47,252 nt of DNA from Synechococcales cyanobacterium GL140_1_metabat_312. Its GTDB lineage: Bacteria > Cyanobacteriota > Cyanobacteriia > Leptolyngbyales > Leptolyngbyaceae. This document shows, piece by piece, positions 15,689 through 24,638 of the stretch (positions are counted from its first letter, which is position 1; each line of letters begins with the position of its first letter). The stretch lies in assembly GCA_025351345.1 (NCBI GenBank), contig JANXWB010000050.1:1-47252 (forward strand). Reading direction: 5' to 3'. The position numbers and the translations under genes are program-made. The notes under the pieces were generated by a model. It worked only from the letters and a program-made list of their open reading frames with translations. It was not told the origin of the DNA and did no database searches.

Positions 15689-16378
15689 ATGACTTATACG
15701 TTTTCAGTGCCTACGGATGTGTTTTATCCAGGGGATGATGGAAAGCCCATGGCAGAGAATACCAAGCAATATCGCTGGATTGTGATTATTAAAGAGAATT
15801 TAGAGATTCTTTTGGCTAACAATCTCGATGCATTCATTGCGGGTGATTTGTTGTGGTATCCGATCGAAGGCGATAATGTAACTTGCGTTGCACCGGATGT
15901 AATGGTGGTGTTGGGTCGTCCTAAGGGCGATCGGGGTTCTTATCAACAATGGAAAGAACGGGATATTCCACCCAAAGTAGTCTTTGAAATCATGTCACCG
16001 AGCAATACTCAACGAGAAATGCAGGACAAACGCACTTTTTATGTAACTCACGGGGTAGATGAGTTTTATATTTATGATCCTGACAGGTTCAGGGTGTCAG
16101 GATATATTCGCCAAGGTGGGGAGTTATTGCCGATCGCAAACATGGAAGGATGGATAAGTCCGAGTCTTAAAATTCGATTCAGTAAAAATAATGGTGAGTT
16201 AGAGATTTATTATCCTGAGGGACGGCGCTTCTTGACTACATTGGAATTGAACACAAGGGCGATCGCCGCTGAGGAAGAACTTGATCTGGTGACACAAGAA
16301 CGTGATCTCGTAACGCAAGAACGCGATCGGCTCTTAGCACAACTCAGAGCGCTAGGAATTAATCCAGAGGTTTCTTAG
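15689..16378 (+). CDS. Uma2 family protein (PD-(D/E)XK nuclease fold)
   Basis: About 229 residues. Uma2 proteins are extremely numerous in cyanobacteria and carry a restriction-endonuclease-like fold; their role is not established. The core is intact: CVAPDVMVVLG, VVFEIMSPSN and DKRTFYVTHGVDEFYIYDP supply the Asp, Glu and Lys of the fold. The C-terminus is a predicted coiled coil made of a duplicated seven-residue unit (LVTQERD) plus RLLAQLRALGI. ATG 15689 fits the family start; a longer TTG start at 15638 is possible. The FkbM gene follows 94 bases downstream on the same strand. A second Uma2 gene lies at 21.0 kb. Confidence 0.85.
   Translation: MTYTFSVPTDVFYPGDDGKPMAENTKQYRWIVIIKENLEILLANNLDAFIAGDLLWYPIEGDNVTCVAPDVMVVLGRPKGDRGSYQQWKERDIPPKVVFEIMSPSNTQREMQDKRTFYVTHGVDEFYIYDPDRFRVSGYIRQGGELLPIANMEGWISPSLKIRFSKNNGELEIYYPEGRRFLTTLELNTRAIAAEEELDLVTQERDLVTQERDRLLAQLRALGINPEVS
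16286..16327 (+). repeat. 21-base tandem duplication in the Uma2 coiled coil
   Basis: Two adjacent 21-base units (16286-16306 and 16307-16327) each encode LVTQERD, a heptad. They differ at a few silent positions, so the duplication is not very recent. Confidence 0.75.
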
Positions 16379-16472
16379 TTTCTGACTTCTAACAATGAGC
16401 GCCTTAATTTTCAAAAATAAGAATTCTTGGGTATTCTGTTTAAGGTGAGTTGCTCATGAGAGACGGGGTTAA

Positions 16473-17951
16473 ATGAATTCATTTCAGTCGGATTACGAGC
16501 AATATTTAGCCAAGCTCGGTGTTAAAGTCATGCCTTTGATGCAGCAGACGATCGCCACTATCGTCAATGGGACAGATTGGGATGAACCTGAAACGCCTTA
16601 TGACTTCAACAATATTGCAGTCATTGCTCTTGTCGAAGCCACAATCAGCGACGAACTTTCTCTGCGAACTCTCTATCTGGAGACTGCCTTTGATGCGATC
16701 GAAAATGCAGGTGACTTTCCCCTTGCGATCGCTCATGGTTCAATCATTCGTACACTCCTCGGACAAACTGAAGCTGCTCAAGAGGCCGCATTTTCGACAT
16801 TGATACAATCCCTCACAGATTTCGGCCCTGATTCACAGGGATTAGTTTTCTTGCCAGCATCGCTCGCAATTGATCCCCACTTAGCTATTATCCGACTTTT
16901 AACCGCTCCCAATTCAACCCAACAGGCTGTTCTTCTCAGCGCGATCGGTTTAATCCAATCCCAAACTATTTTCTACAATTCCACAGGCCAACGCTTCCTC
17001 AATTTAGCAAGTAAATTCTTTCCCGAATCTCCCCATATTTCACTTAGACAGGGCATAACCTTTCTCATGGGTGGAATTTTAGATGGCTGGGTTGATCTGC
17101 ATCAAGCCGTTGCAAAATCGACTGAAGACTCTAATATTTTGGCCCGAAGTCAGCTAGCGATCGAAATTGCACAACGAGATTTTCAGCGAGATTTTGGAGT
17201 AAATAGTCCAGACTTACCAACTATCACAATTCCATTTGATGGGCTACAACTCGCGATCGAACCTAGTTTACGCAGTATTGTCACAGGCGTTTTACTTGGT
17301 GCGGAAGATTGGTTTGAAACAGAGATGGAATTTTGGCGATCGAAATTGCAGACAGGAATGACGGTGATTGATGTTGGGGCAAATGCTGGAGTTTATACGT
17401 TTAGCGCGGCGCAGAAAGTTGGAAAAACAGGTACCGTAATTGCGATCGAACCTTTTGCGGGCTGTGTGAATTTACTTCAGGAAACTTGCCGGATTAATGA
17501 ACTACCTCAGGTGAAAGTCTGCCATGGTGCGGCTAGCGATCGTCCTGGGAAGTCTAAACTTTCCCTCAAAGCCAGCAGTGAGTTAAATGAACTATCCGAT
17601 CGTGATTTACCGGAAGGAACCTATGAAGAAGTTATCTGTTTTACTTTAGATAGTCTGATTGAAACATATCAGCTCGATCGGATTGATTATCTAAAAATTG
17701 ATGCAGAAGGTCATGAAGTTCCGGTTTTGCAGGGGAGCGATCGGATTTTAGGAGAGTTTCGGCCTGTCATTTTGTATGAGAATATTGCAGGAAGTCAAGG
17801 CAGTAACTTACCCGTCGCAGAACTATTAATTTCTAAAGGCTATGATCTTTTCACCTATCAACCATTTCTTCAACAATTGATCCCAGTTCTCGAACTCACT
17901 GCTTTACAAGGTAGTTTAAATGTTATTGCGGTTCCTAGGACTTTCAACTGA
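16473..17951 (+). CDS. FkbM family SAM-dependent methyltransferase with helical N-terminal domain
   Basis: 492 residues. The first 230 or so are helical and Ala/Leu-rich without clear catalytic motifs. The methyltransferase domain follows: motif I MTVIDVGANAGVYTFSAA binds S-adenosylmethionine, then VIAIEPFAGCVNLL, and the FkbM signature LDRIDYLKIDAEGHEVPVLQG. FkbM enzymes methylate hydroxyl groups on sugars or natural products. It converges on the GT41 gene with 53 bases between them, close to the pilin gene, which suggests a role in modifying a surface glycan; that is inference. ATG 16473 has a GGGG-containing stretch upstream. Confidence 0.85.
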   Translation: MNSFQSDYEQYLAKLGVKVMPLMQQTIATIVNGTDWDEPETPYDFNNIAVIALVEATISDELSLRTLYLETAFDAIENAGDFPLAIAHGSIIRTLLGQTEAAQEAAFSTLIQSLTDFGPDSQGLVFLPASLAIDPHLAIIRLLTAPNSTQQAVLLSAIGLIQSQTIFYNSTGQRFLNLASKFFPESPHISLRQGITFLMGGILDGWVDLHQAVAKSTEDSNILARSQLAIEIAQRDFQRDFGVNSPDLPTITIPFDGLQLAIEPSLRSIVTGVLLGAEDWFETEMEFWRSKLQTGMTVIDVGANAGVYTFSAAQKVGKTGTVIAIEPFAGCVNLLQETCRINELPQVKVCHGAASDRPGKSKLSLKASSELNELSDRDLPEGTYEEVICFTLDSLIETYQLDRIDYLKIDAEGHEVPVLQGSDRILGEFRPVILYENIAGSQGSNLPVAELLISKGYDLFTYQPFLQQLIPVLELTALQGSLNVIAVPRTFN

Positions 17952-17955
17952 ATTA

Positions 17956-17984
17956 TAAGATTTAGTGAATACAGAGAAATCTTA
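17956..17984. terminator. Weak bidirectional hairpin between the convergent FkbM and GT41 genes
   Basis: Eight-base arms (TAAGATTT at 17956-17963 and AAATCTTA at 17977-17984) with a 13-base loop lie in the 53-base convergent gap. There is no good T run, so termination strength is doubtful. Confidence 0.3.
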
Positions 17985-18004
17985 CTCCAGACAACCTTTG
18001 AATA

Positions 18005-20179
18005 TTAACTATTACTATCAACGTAGGTTTGCCACATCTGCTGGTAAGCGTCTTCCATTTGGCGTGTAAACTTTTTTCCATCCCAAAGGGGAGATGTCTT
18101 TTTCGATTCGCGAAGTCTCCAACTGACGTCTTGGCGAAGTTTTGCATCGGTGCCAAGCTTGATTCCCCATTCAACGTATTCTTCTGCACTCCAAGCGATG
18201 CCTTCAGTAATGCCTGCATTCATCATCATCGTGTAGCTATTACGGGCTGCAAACTGTTCTCCGACACGGGTGACGATCGGCACTTCCATCCATAATGTTT
18301 CCATGGTCGTCGTCGCGCCATTATAAGGATAGGTATCTAGCACAACATCAGCAATTCTCAAGTTTGCTCGATGGACTGCTTCTGATGGATCACCCCCTAA
18401 AAAGCGCAGCCGATCGCGACTCACACCGACCTCATCGGCAATTTCATAGAAGAAGTTCTGAATCGCTTGATCATCAGCAAAACCTTTAATCAAAAGGTAA
18501 GCATCAGGAACGCCTGCAATAATTTTCATCTGTAAAATCGCTGTATCCCGATGTCGCTTGTAGCCTCGTTGAGCCGTTAGAAACGTGACAGCATGTTCAG
18601 GTAGGTTGAGATCCGATCGTTTTAAAGTCGGAACAGCAACTTCAAATCCATCTACTGCTAAATAGGTCTCAGGTAAACGCCATATTTTCTCAGTGTAATA
18701 GTCTTGAGCGTGATCGGGAAGAACATAAGGATCAGCAATAAAATAATCGATCGCATCCATTCCGATCGCGTCCCAGCCAAGCCACGTCGCTTGAATTGGT
18801 GCAGGTTTCATTGCCAGAATTTCGCAGCTTACATCCAACGTAATACTATCTAAATCGATTAAAATGTCAATTCCATCATCATATATTTTTTGTGCAAAGG
18901 CACGAGTATCTTGTCCGAATTCAGTTTCTAGACAAGTACTATGATCGAAGCTTTGAACGTATAGCTGATAAAGTGAATCATAGGGACGATGGTTAGTAAA
19001 ATAACCATAGAGTTCAAACCGATCGCGATCGTGATGTTGAATGAGCCATCGAGCTAACCAACCGACTGAATGTTGACACATACAATAAGACAGATAGCCA
19101 ACTCGAATTTTACGAGAAGGTAATCGATCGTTATTCAATATAGATTTTTTTTCTGAATGACGATCGGGATAAAAAGGTAAAGCATAGGACCGAACACTTT
19201 CCTGACATAGTTGCGTCACATGATTAATCAATCGACGATTTTCAAACGAGTCTTTAAAGTAAGGTAGATAATAGCTAGATGTAAATAACCTCAACGTTTG
19301 CACATAGAGCAGATTCTTAGTCTGTTCTAAATCGAGCGAAGATAGCATTTGAATATGGATTTGAACCGCCTGAACCGCTTCTTCCCATCTTCCTCCAGCA
19401 CTCAAAAGACCCCGCAAAACCAAATGGCTTGAGAATATTTTATCGACTAAACTAGGGGCGAGTTCAAGATGCCGCTTTGCTGTAATAATTCCTTTCTGAT
19501 AAGACCTTGCATTTTGATAAAAACCAGCTAAATGGCCCAGGAATTCATAGTTATCAGGATCGCGCAAGAGATAAGCTTCAGAAATTTTAACAGCAACTGA
19601 GTAACCTCTCAGATTATGGGAAATCCTAACAGCATGAGGCAGAATAAGCTGCATAAGTGTCAAAGGATCTTCGACATGAAAAACAGCAACCTTAAAAAGT
19701 CGGCCTACACCTGGACAAGCGTGGATCTTATCTAAAACTAGAGATAAAACTTCTAGTAAAATAGTTTCATTGTTGGGCGAAATATTTGTAGATTCAAGTA
19801 TTTCAGTTAATCGTAAAATCAATCCTTCAAGCTGTTCAACTTTTTCACAGAAGATAATAGATTGCAACAACTTCAATAAGCTTAATATAGAAGTCTGATT
19901 GATTTCGCAAGCATAGAAATAAGTCAAATAAGCGGATTCTAGATCTCCCTGCCTCTCACAATCCAAAGCTTGATTCCAAAGAGTAAGGAATAGTTCTTCA
20001 GTCCATATCTCAGACTCATCACCCGCTTCGGACAAAACAGACATCCAAGTCATTTGTGCATCTTCTTCTCGTGCATCAAGAAGATACGCTACACCTAGCT
20101 TCCAATACAAATCTCTATTGTCAGGACTTTGCTCAATAGCTTGTTCATAGGTATCAATTAGAGAAGTTTTTTGCATCAT
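18005..20179 (-). CDS. TPR-containing GT41 (OGT/SPINDLY-like) glycosyltransferase
   Basis: 724 residues. Residues 1-340 are helical, with TPR-like units beginning YEQAIEQSPDNRDLYWKLGVAYLL. Residues 345-715 form the O-linked glycosyltransferase fold: IRVGYLSYCMCQHSVGWL, IDILIDLDSIT, MKPAPIQATWLGWDAIGMDAIDYF, LPEHAVTFL, RLRFLGG, and the donor-site region ADVVLDTYPYNGATTTMETLW followed by VPIVTR. Such enzymes add a single sugar to Ser/Thr of proteins, or modify glycans. The gene is downstream of, and codirectional with, the pilin gene across a terminator, so pilin is a plausible but unproven substrate. No signal peptide is present, so it is cytoplasmic. Confidence 0.85.
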   Translation of the reverse strand: MMQKTSLIDTYEQAIEQSPDNRDLYWKLGVAYLLDAREEDAQMTWMSVLSEAGDESEIWTEELFLTLWNQALDCERQGDLESAYLTYFYACEINQTSILSLLKLLQSIIFCEKVEQLEGLILRLTEILESTNISPNNETILLEVLSLVLDKIHACPGVGRLFKVAVFHVEDPLTLMQLILPHAVRISHNLRGYSVAVKISEAYLLRDPDNYEFLGHLAGFYQNARSYQKGIITAKRHLELAPSLVDKIFSSHLVLRGLLSAGGRWEEAVQAVQIHIQMLSSLDLEQTKNLLYVQTLRLFTSSYYLPYFKDSFENRRLINHVTQLCQESVRSYALPFYPDRHSEKKSILNNDRLPSRKIRVGYLSYCMCQHSVGWLARWLIQHHDRDRFELYGYFTNHRPYDSLYQLYVQSFDHSTCLETEFGQDTRAFAQKIYDDGIDILIDLDSITLDVSCEILAMKPAPIQATWLGWDAIGMDAIDYFIADPYVLPDHAQDYYTEKIWRLPETYLAVDGFEVAVPTLKRSDLNLPEHAVTFLTAQRGYKRHRDTAILQMKIIAGVPDAYLLIKGFADDQAIQNFFYEIADEVGVSRDRLRFLGGDPSEAVHRANLRIADVVLDTYPYNGATTTMETLWMEVPIVTRVGEQFAARNSYTMMMNAGITEGIAWSAEEYVEWGIKLGTDAKLRQDVSWRLRESKKTSPLWDGKKFTRQMEDAYQQMWQTYVDSNS

Positions 20180-20256
20180 TTTTATATACTAAAATTTAAG
20201 GAGCAAGATTAAGATTACGACCCCTATTGAATTAAGCTCATACTGAGTCTAAAAAT

Positions 20257-20290
20257 AAAAAGCGCCTAGATTTTAGTCTAGACACTTTTT
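20257..20290 (-). terminator. Rho-independent terminator of the pilin gene
   Basis: 14-base arms at 20257-20270 and 20277-20290 pair fully when two G-U wobbles are allowed, around a 6-base loop. T-rich sequence flanks the stem on the minus strand. It separates the pilin gene from the GT41 gene. Confidence 0.75.
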
Positions 20291-20335
20291 ATCATAATCT
20301 ATATTTAGATTTAGCCAATTCAATGCTAGACAAGA

Positions 20336-20899
20336 CTACTTGATAACAGTAGTGTTCGCAGGGCAAGTTGGAAGACCGCCCGCCACGTAAGCTACACCAG
20401 TGGCACCAGTGTAACCAGTGTTTAGACCAGCCTTGTCACCTTCGCAAAGAGTAGCAAGTGTCGTTGCTTCACTGGTACCTGCCTGGGTAGTAGCGGACAC
20501 CCCACCAGCATAGGCTTTTAGAGGAGATGTTAAGCCACCAACTTGAGCAGCTAGGTTACTAACAAAGCTAACACCAACACCACCACCAAGAACACTGTAT
20601 GTATAGTTTGCAGTATTTGTAGCAATACCTAAACCTAGACCCCCAAAATTTGCTTGGTCAGCAAAGACATTATTTTTCTCCAAGTAGTAAGCTTGTTGCC
20701 CACGGTTCATAGAACCAACGTAAGTTTTCGCTTCAGACTGCTTAGCCTTATTCGCTTGGTTTAGGAAAGAAGGAAGGGCGATCGCAGCCAAAATACCAAT
20801 AATGATGATGACGACGAGAAGTTCGATCAGGGTGAAACCACCGTTACGCTTTTTGGAAATGAGGTGCTGAAGAAACTTAGCTTTGAGTTCAGATTTCAT
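20336..20899 (-). CDS. pilA: Type IV pilin-like protein (PilA type)
   Basis: A 187-residue prepilin. The 21-residue leader is basic and ends RNGG; the mature protein starts FTLIELLVV, with the recruiting Glu at mature position 5, and has a 25-residue hydrophobic assembly helix ending ALPSFL. Cleavage and N-methylation by PilD are expected after Gly21. The globular part is rich in Gly, Ala and Thr and ends in a Cys-bounded loop (Cys in ATLCEGD and in LPTCPAN), the D-region disulphide of pilins. A strong AAGGAG (20907-20912) lies 7 bases before the ATG. The abundant Thr/Ser content and the nearby glycosyltransferase suggest glycosylation. A minor pilin is the alternative. Confidence 0.88.
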   Translation of the reverse strand: MKSELKAKFLQHLISKKRNGGFTLIELLVVIIIIGILAAIALPSFLNQANKAKQSEAKTYVGSMNRGQQAYYLEKNNVFADQANFGGLGLGIATNTANYTYSVLGGGVGVSFVSNLAAQVGGLTSPLKAYAGGVSATTQAGTSEATTLATLCEGDKAGLNTGYTGATGVAYVAGGLPTCPANTTVIK

Positions 20900-21046
20900 G
20901 GAAATTCTCCTTTAGGTGCCGGAAGGAATGGTGTTTAAATCTCGGTGAATCTAACTTACCCACTTATTGCAGATTATCTATCAGGTCTGGAAACTTTTTC
21001 TAGTAATTGCACTTTTAGCAAGATTTCTCTATAGTTTACCGATCGC

Positions 21047-21652
21047 TCATCTCCCCGCACTCAATATCTGCACCGCTGTCAAACTAAGCTCTGGGAAGGC
21101 CGGAGAAGCAACCTGGTCATCACCCATCAGAACATACTCAACATAGCGATCGTCCTCCAGACACAGAATCAAGACCACTGCTTTAAGTGGGTCGATAATC
21201 CAATATTCAGGAATTCCCCGCGCTGCATACTCCGATCGTTTATCCACATAGTCCCGATCGCGAGATTTTTTGTCACTGTTGCTATTGGAGACTACTTCTA
21301 CAACTAACATCGGGTTCGGTTGCATCGGCAGCAAGATACGATCGGCCAATGTCGCCGCCAAAGAATCCTCCGTATGAACGATAAAATCTGGTTGCCGGGA
21401 TGTTGCAGAAGCTTCACTCACCCCAACTTGATGCCCAATAATCAGCCGATAGTAAGGAATCCCCAGTCCTAAAAAAACAGAAAATAAGAAACTTGCGATC
21501 ACATTGTTAATCGGATTCTCAGCACCCATTTCAACTAAAACTCCATCCACAAGCTCGTAACAGATATCGCTGTCGTCGTCATAATCCAAATATTCCTGTA
21601 AAGTCATCCGCCGTTGAACAGTGGGCGGCCACGCTTCGGTTGCAACTGTCAT
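21047..21652 (-). CDS. Uma2 family protein (PD-(D/E)XK nuclease fold)
   Basis: 201 residues with the full Uma2 architecture: N-terminal RRMTLQEYLDYDDDSD and YELVDGVLVEMG, core Asp in RQPDFIVHTED, Glu in MLVVEVVSNSNSD and Lys in the YVDKRSEYAARGIPEYWIIDP helix. A beta-rich end (RYVEYVLMGDDQV, FPELSLTAVQIL) closes it. The ATG at 21652 is the natural start. This member lacks the coiled-coil tail of the Uma2 protein at 15.7 kb and is only distantly similar to it, so the two are not recent duplicates. Function unknown. It points the same way as the pilin gene, with a 147-base gap. Confidence 0.9.
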   Translation of the reverse strand: MTVATEAWPPTVQRRMTLQEYLDYDDDSDICYELVDGVLVEMGAENPINNVIASFLFSVFLGLGIPYYRLIIGHQVGVSEASATSRQPDFIVHTEDSLAATLADRILLPMQPNPMLVVEVVSNSNSDKKSRDRDYVDKRSEYAARGIPEYWIIDPLKAVVLILCLEDDRYVEYVLMGDDQVASPAFPELSLTAVQILSAGR

Positions 21653-21716
21653 CCATCAACCTCCGATTTGCTTCAATTTCCACATTATTTCCACATTACA
21701 CATTATGTCGTCGTAC

Positions 21717-22547
21717 TTACTTCAGCCCCAACCAAGGCAACGGGTCTTCGGCCACCCAGCCTAGTTTCGTATTCGATCGCACTTCAAAATGTAAATGGGG
21801 TTCCCTCACGCTCGGACTACCCGTTTGACCCACAGTCCCGATCGGGTCCCCCGCTTTCACCTGCTGCCCAACTTTCACCGATCGCCCTGATAGCTGAGCA
21901 TAACGGGTTTGATAGCCTTTCGCGTGATTGACAACAACAAGATTGCCGAAATCACCTTGAAGACCAGAGAACGCAACTGTTCCATCCGCCACCGCAAAAA
22001 CCGGGGCCGCGATCGTCGCCGCAAGGTCTACTCCAGGATGGGTCTCGTTATCACGCCCAGCAATCGAACTGAATCTAGTTAGGACTTTGCCAACGGGCGA
22101 CAACGGAGACACAAACTTGAGAACAGTAGTGGGAGTCGTTGGTCGAGTATCGTAACGAGGCGACCAAACGATACCAGGAATAAATAATACAGACGGCGCA
22201 GGTTGACAGCCATTGAGTTCAAACAACACATCCGCACGGACTTTGTAACGCTGAGCGACATCCCGAATTAGCGTTCCCGATGGCACATTGACTCGGATGC
22301 CATTGAATGGAGGAATGATAATGGTTTGCCCCACAGGCACTGCCGATCGGACTTGAGGATTGAATCCCATAATCGTCTCCGGTGTGACCTTATAGCGTTG
22401 TCCGATCGTCACTAATGTCTCACCAGATATGATTTTGTGAGACACGAGACGATTTAGAACAGGCAGAGGGCAAGTCTGAGCGATCGTAAAATCCTGAAGA
22501 CTAAGTATCCACCAGCCAGACAAAACTAAACTAAAAACAAGTCTCAT
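21717..22547 (-). CDS. Secreted LysM / M23 peptidoglycan endopeptidase
   Basis: 276 residues. A signal peptide (MRLVFSLVLSGWWIL..., cleavage near AQT at 23-25) is followed by two LysM-type segments (about 36-80 and 84-128) that bind glycan strands. The C-terminal half is an M23 metallopeptidase with zinc ligands His170 and Asp174 in HPGVDLA and His253 in EPHLHFEVR, plus His208 in VVVNHAKGYQTRYAQLS. It would cut peptide cross-links in the periplasm. All catalytic residues are present, so this is an active-type enzyme and not a degenerate EnvC/NlpD-like activator. It stands alone, oriented like its Uma2 and ABC neighbours. Confidence 0.9.
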   Translation of the reverse strand: MRLVFSLVLSGWWILSLQDFTIAQTCPLPVLNRLVSHKIISGETLVTIGQRYKVTPETIMGFNPQVRSAVPVGQTIIIPPFNGIRVNVPSGTLIRDVAQRYKVRADVLFELNGCQPAPSVLFIPGIVWSPRYDTRPTTPTTVLKFVSPLSPVGKVLTRFSSIAGRDNETHPGVDLAATIAAPVFAVADGTVAFSGLQGDFGNLVVVNHAKGYQTRYAQLSGRSVKVGQQVKAGDPIGTVGQTGSPSVREPHLHFEVRSNTKLGWVAEDPLPWLGLK

Positions 22548-22697
22548 AGGAAATCAGTGTGTAAGGATAATCATGTCCGAGAAATTACGTAAGAGACCCT
22601 TCAAATGCTCTCTCTAGGCAGGCGACGATCGATGACCTGAGGAGGACGTTAACTAAGATTAACCCGGTGCATCCTTAGTCGTCATTTATTCTCAGTC

Positions 22698-24554
22698 CTA
22701 AAACATGTCCCCACTTTCCTGGAGCGCGTTGAGTCGGGCGTAGATGCCCCCGGAGTTGACCAATGATTCATGATCACCCACTTCTTGAATTTCACCTTGA
22801 TCTAAAACTATTATTTGATCGGCCTCGCGGACGGTACTTAGTCTGTGGGCAATGATGATCAACGTACAAGTTCCAAAAAGCGATCGCATCGCCACTTGAA
22901 TCGCCCGTTCAGACTCATAATCCAGACTTGATGTCGCTTCATCGAAGACCAAGATATCGGGTTTCATAATTAGTGCCCGTGCAATGCCGAGCCGTTGACG
23001 TTGACCACCCGACAATCGCACACCGCGTTCTCCCACAATGGTTGCGAAGCCTTGAGGAAGGGCTTTCATAAAATCTTCAGCTTGGGCAATCCGACAGGCT
23101 TGGAAGATTTCTTCCTCAGTGGCGGCGGGGTTGCCATAACGCAAATTATCCCAGAGTGTGCCATTAAAGACATCCACTTCTTGATGCACAATCGCTAGCC
23201 GTCGTCGATAGCCCGTGACATCCAGTCGGCGAATATCGGTCCCATCAATCCGAATGGTTCCGGTCGTCGCTTCAAAATAACGAAATAAAAGCTTGACTAA
23301 TGTGGACTTTCCCGAACCCGATCGACCCACTAAAGCTACGGTTTGGTAAGGTTCGACTCGGAGATTGATATTTTTGAGTACCGGACGATCGGCATCATAA
23401 CCAAAACTAAGATTCTCAAATTCTACTTTCCCGCTGAAGGAATAAGTCGGAATTTGGTCCCCATGGCTCAATACCGCGCTATCCGTCCCTTTGGACAACC
23501 GCATAAACTCATGAAACCGAATCATGGATGCATACCGCCGTGCAAAGACTTCGGCCAAGTTACAAATCGGCTCCACTTCGGCATAGGCCATGCTCGATAT
23601 GGTTAAGACGGTAATAAAGTGGCCGAGAGAAATTCTTCCTTCTACGGTCGCCCAAAGCGTAAGAACCAACACTAGAAATGTACAAGTTTGAACAATAGTT
23701 CGCTCATACATCCCCAACGTCACATAGCCCTTATGGATTCGGTAGTCCAAAACCTTGAGTTCCCGATCGAGACGATTGGTTTGGCGCTTTAGTTCAGCGG
23801 CTTCAGTGGCGAAGGCTTTGACGGTTTTGATATTGGTGATGATTTCGGAGGTCCGGCTTTCGGTATTTTCGACGTAGCGATCGAGTTTTTCTTCCCTTGT
23901 CGCTAAGGCTTTCAACCCGAGCAAACTATTCGCCAAAATCCCAAAAAATGATATCAACAGCAGCAAAGCTACCCGCCAATCAATTAACCCAATTACCCCA
24001 AAAATTCCCACTACCCGAAAGAATTTTGGCAATAGCGATCCGGTAATTTCGGGATAGCTCCAAGTGTGATTTGATAGCCCTTTGGCCACCCGTGATGCAA
24101 TTCGACCTGGATTATTTTCGTCGTAGTATTCTAAGGGTAAGGTCAAAATTTGCTCTAGCGCTTTTTGAGCATGGTCACGACGGGCACGCAGCGCCACATC
24201 CCACTGAAACCATGGCCCAATCCAAGGCTGAATTGGCGCACGACCAATGGATAATAATCCAATCAATCCAGCAATTACACTCAGGGAAAAGACTTGGGTG
24301 ATCGGCTGATTAAGAACCCTTGCGATCGTTCTGACCACAGCTTGAAGTGCAGAGTCTATGGGGTGTCCAGAGAGCAGATTTAGCAATTGGCCAATGGCAT
24401 AGGGCACGAACAAATCAAGCACTTCAAAAATGCTCATGCCCAAAATACTAAAAAATGCGATCGTTCGATACTTTTGGAAATAGTAAATCAAGTCCAGAAA
24501 ATGTGCCTTTCTCACAGGATTAGGCGGCACAGAAGACAACTGGGCAGGTGTCAT
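22698..24554 (-). CDS. ABC transporter, fused permease and ATPase (exporter type)
   Basis: 618 residues from ATG 24554; an in-frame TTG at 24593 adds a poor N-terminus. Residues 1-340 form a six-helix type I exporter domain with the TRTSEIITNIKTVKAFATE coupling segment. The last 250 residues are the ATPase: Walker A GRSGSGKST, Q loop IVHQEVDVFNGTLWDNL, signature LSGGQRQR, Walker B ILVFDEATSSLD and the H loop IIIAHRLST. All catalytic positions look intact. It works as a homodimer or heterodimer in the plasma membrane. The substrate (lipid, peptide or drug) cannot be told from the sequence, and no partner half-transporter is adjacent. Confidence 0.92.
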   Translation of the reverse strand: MTPAQLSSVPPNPVRKAHFLDLIYYFQKYRTIAFFSILGMSIFEVLDLFVPYAIGQLLNLLSGHPIDSALQAVVRTIARVLNQPITQVFSLSVIAGLIGLLSIGRAPIQPWIGPWFQWDVALRARRDHAQKALEQILTLPLEYYDENNPGRIASRVAKGLSNHTWSYPEITGSLLPKFFRVVGIFGVIGLIDWRVALLLLISFFGILANSLLGLKALATREEKLDRYVENTESRTSEIITNIKTVKAFATEAAELKRQTNRLDRELKVLDYRIHKGYVTLGMYERTIVQTCTFLVLVLTLWATVEGRISLGHFITVLTISSMAYAEVEPICNLAEVFARRYASMIRFHEFMRLSKGTDSAVLSHGDQIPTYSFSGKVEFENLSFGYDADRPVLKNINLRVEPYQTVALVGRSGSGKSTLVKLLFRYFEATTGTIRIDGTDIRRLDVTGYRRRLAIVHQEVDVFNGTLWDNLRYGNPAATEEEIFQACRIAQAEDFMKALPQGFATIVGERGVRLSGGQRQRLGIARALIMKPDILVFDEATSSLDYESERAIQVAMRSLFGTCTLIIIAHRLSTVREADQIIVLDQGEIQEVGDHESLVNSGGIYARLNALQESGDMF

Positions 24555-24638
24555 AGAAATAACCAATTGAAAATGAAGTAATGTGCTACACAAAATACAT
24601 ATACTACACGATCGATTTTCATTTTGGTTAGAAACTTT

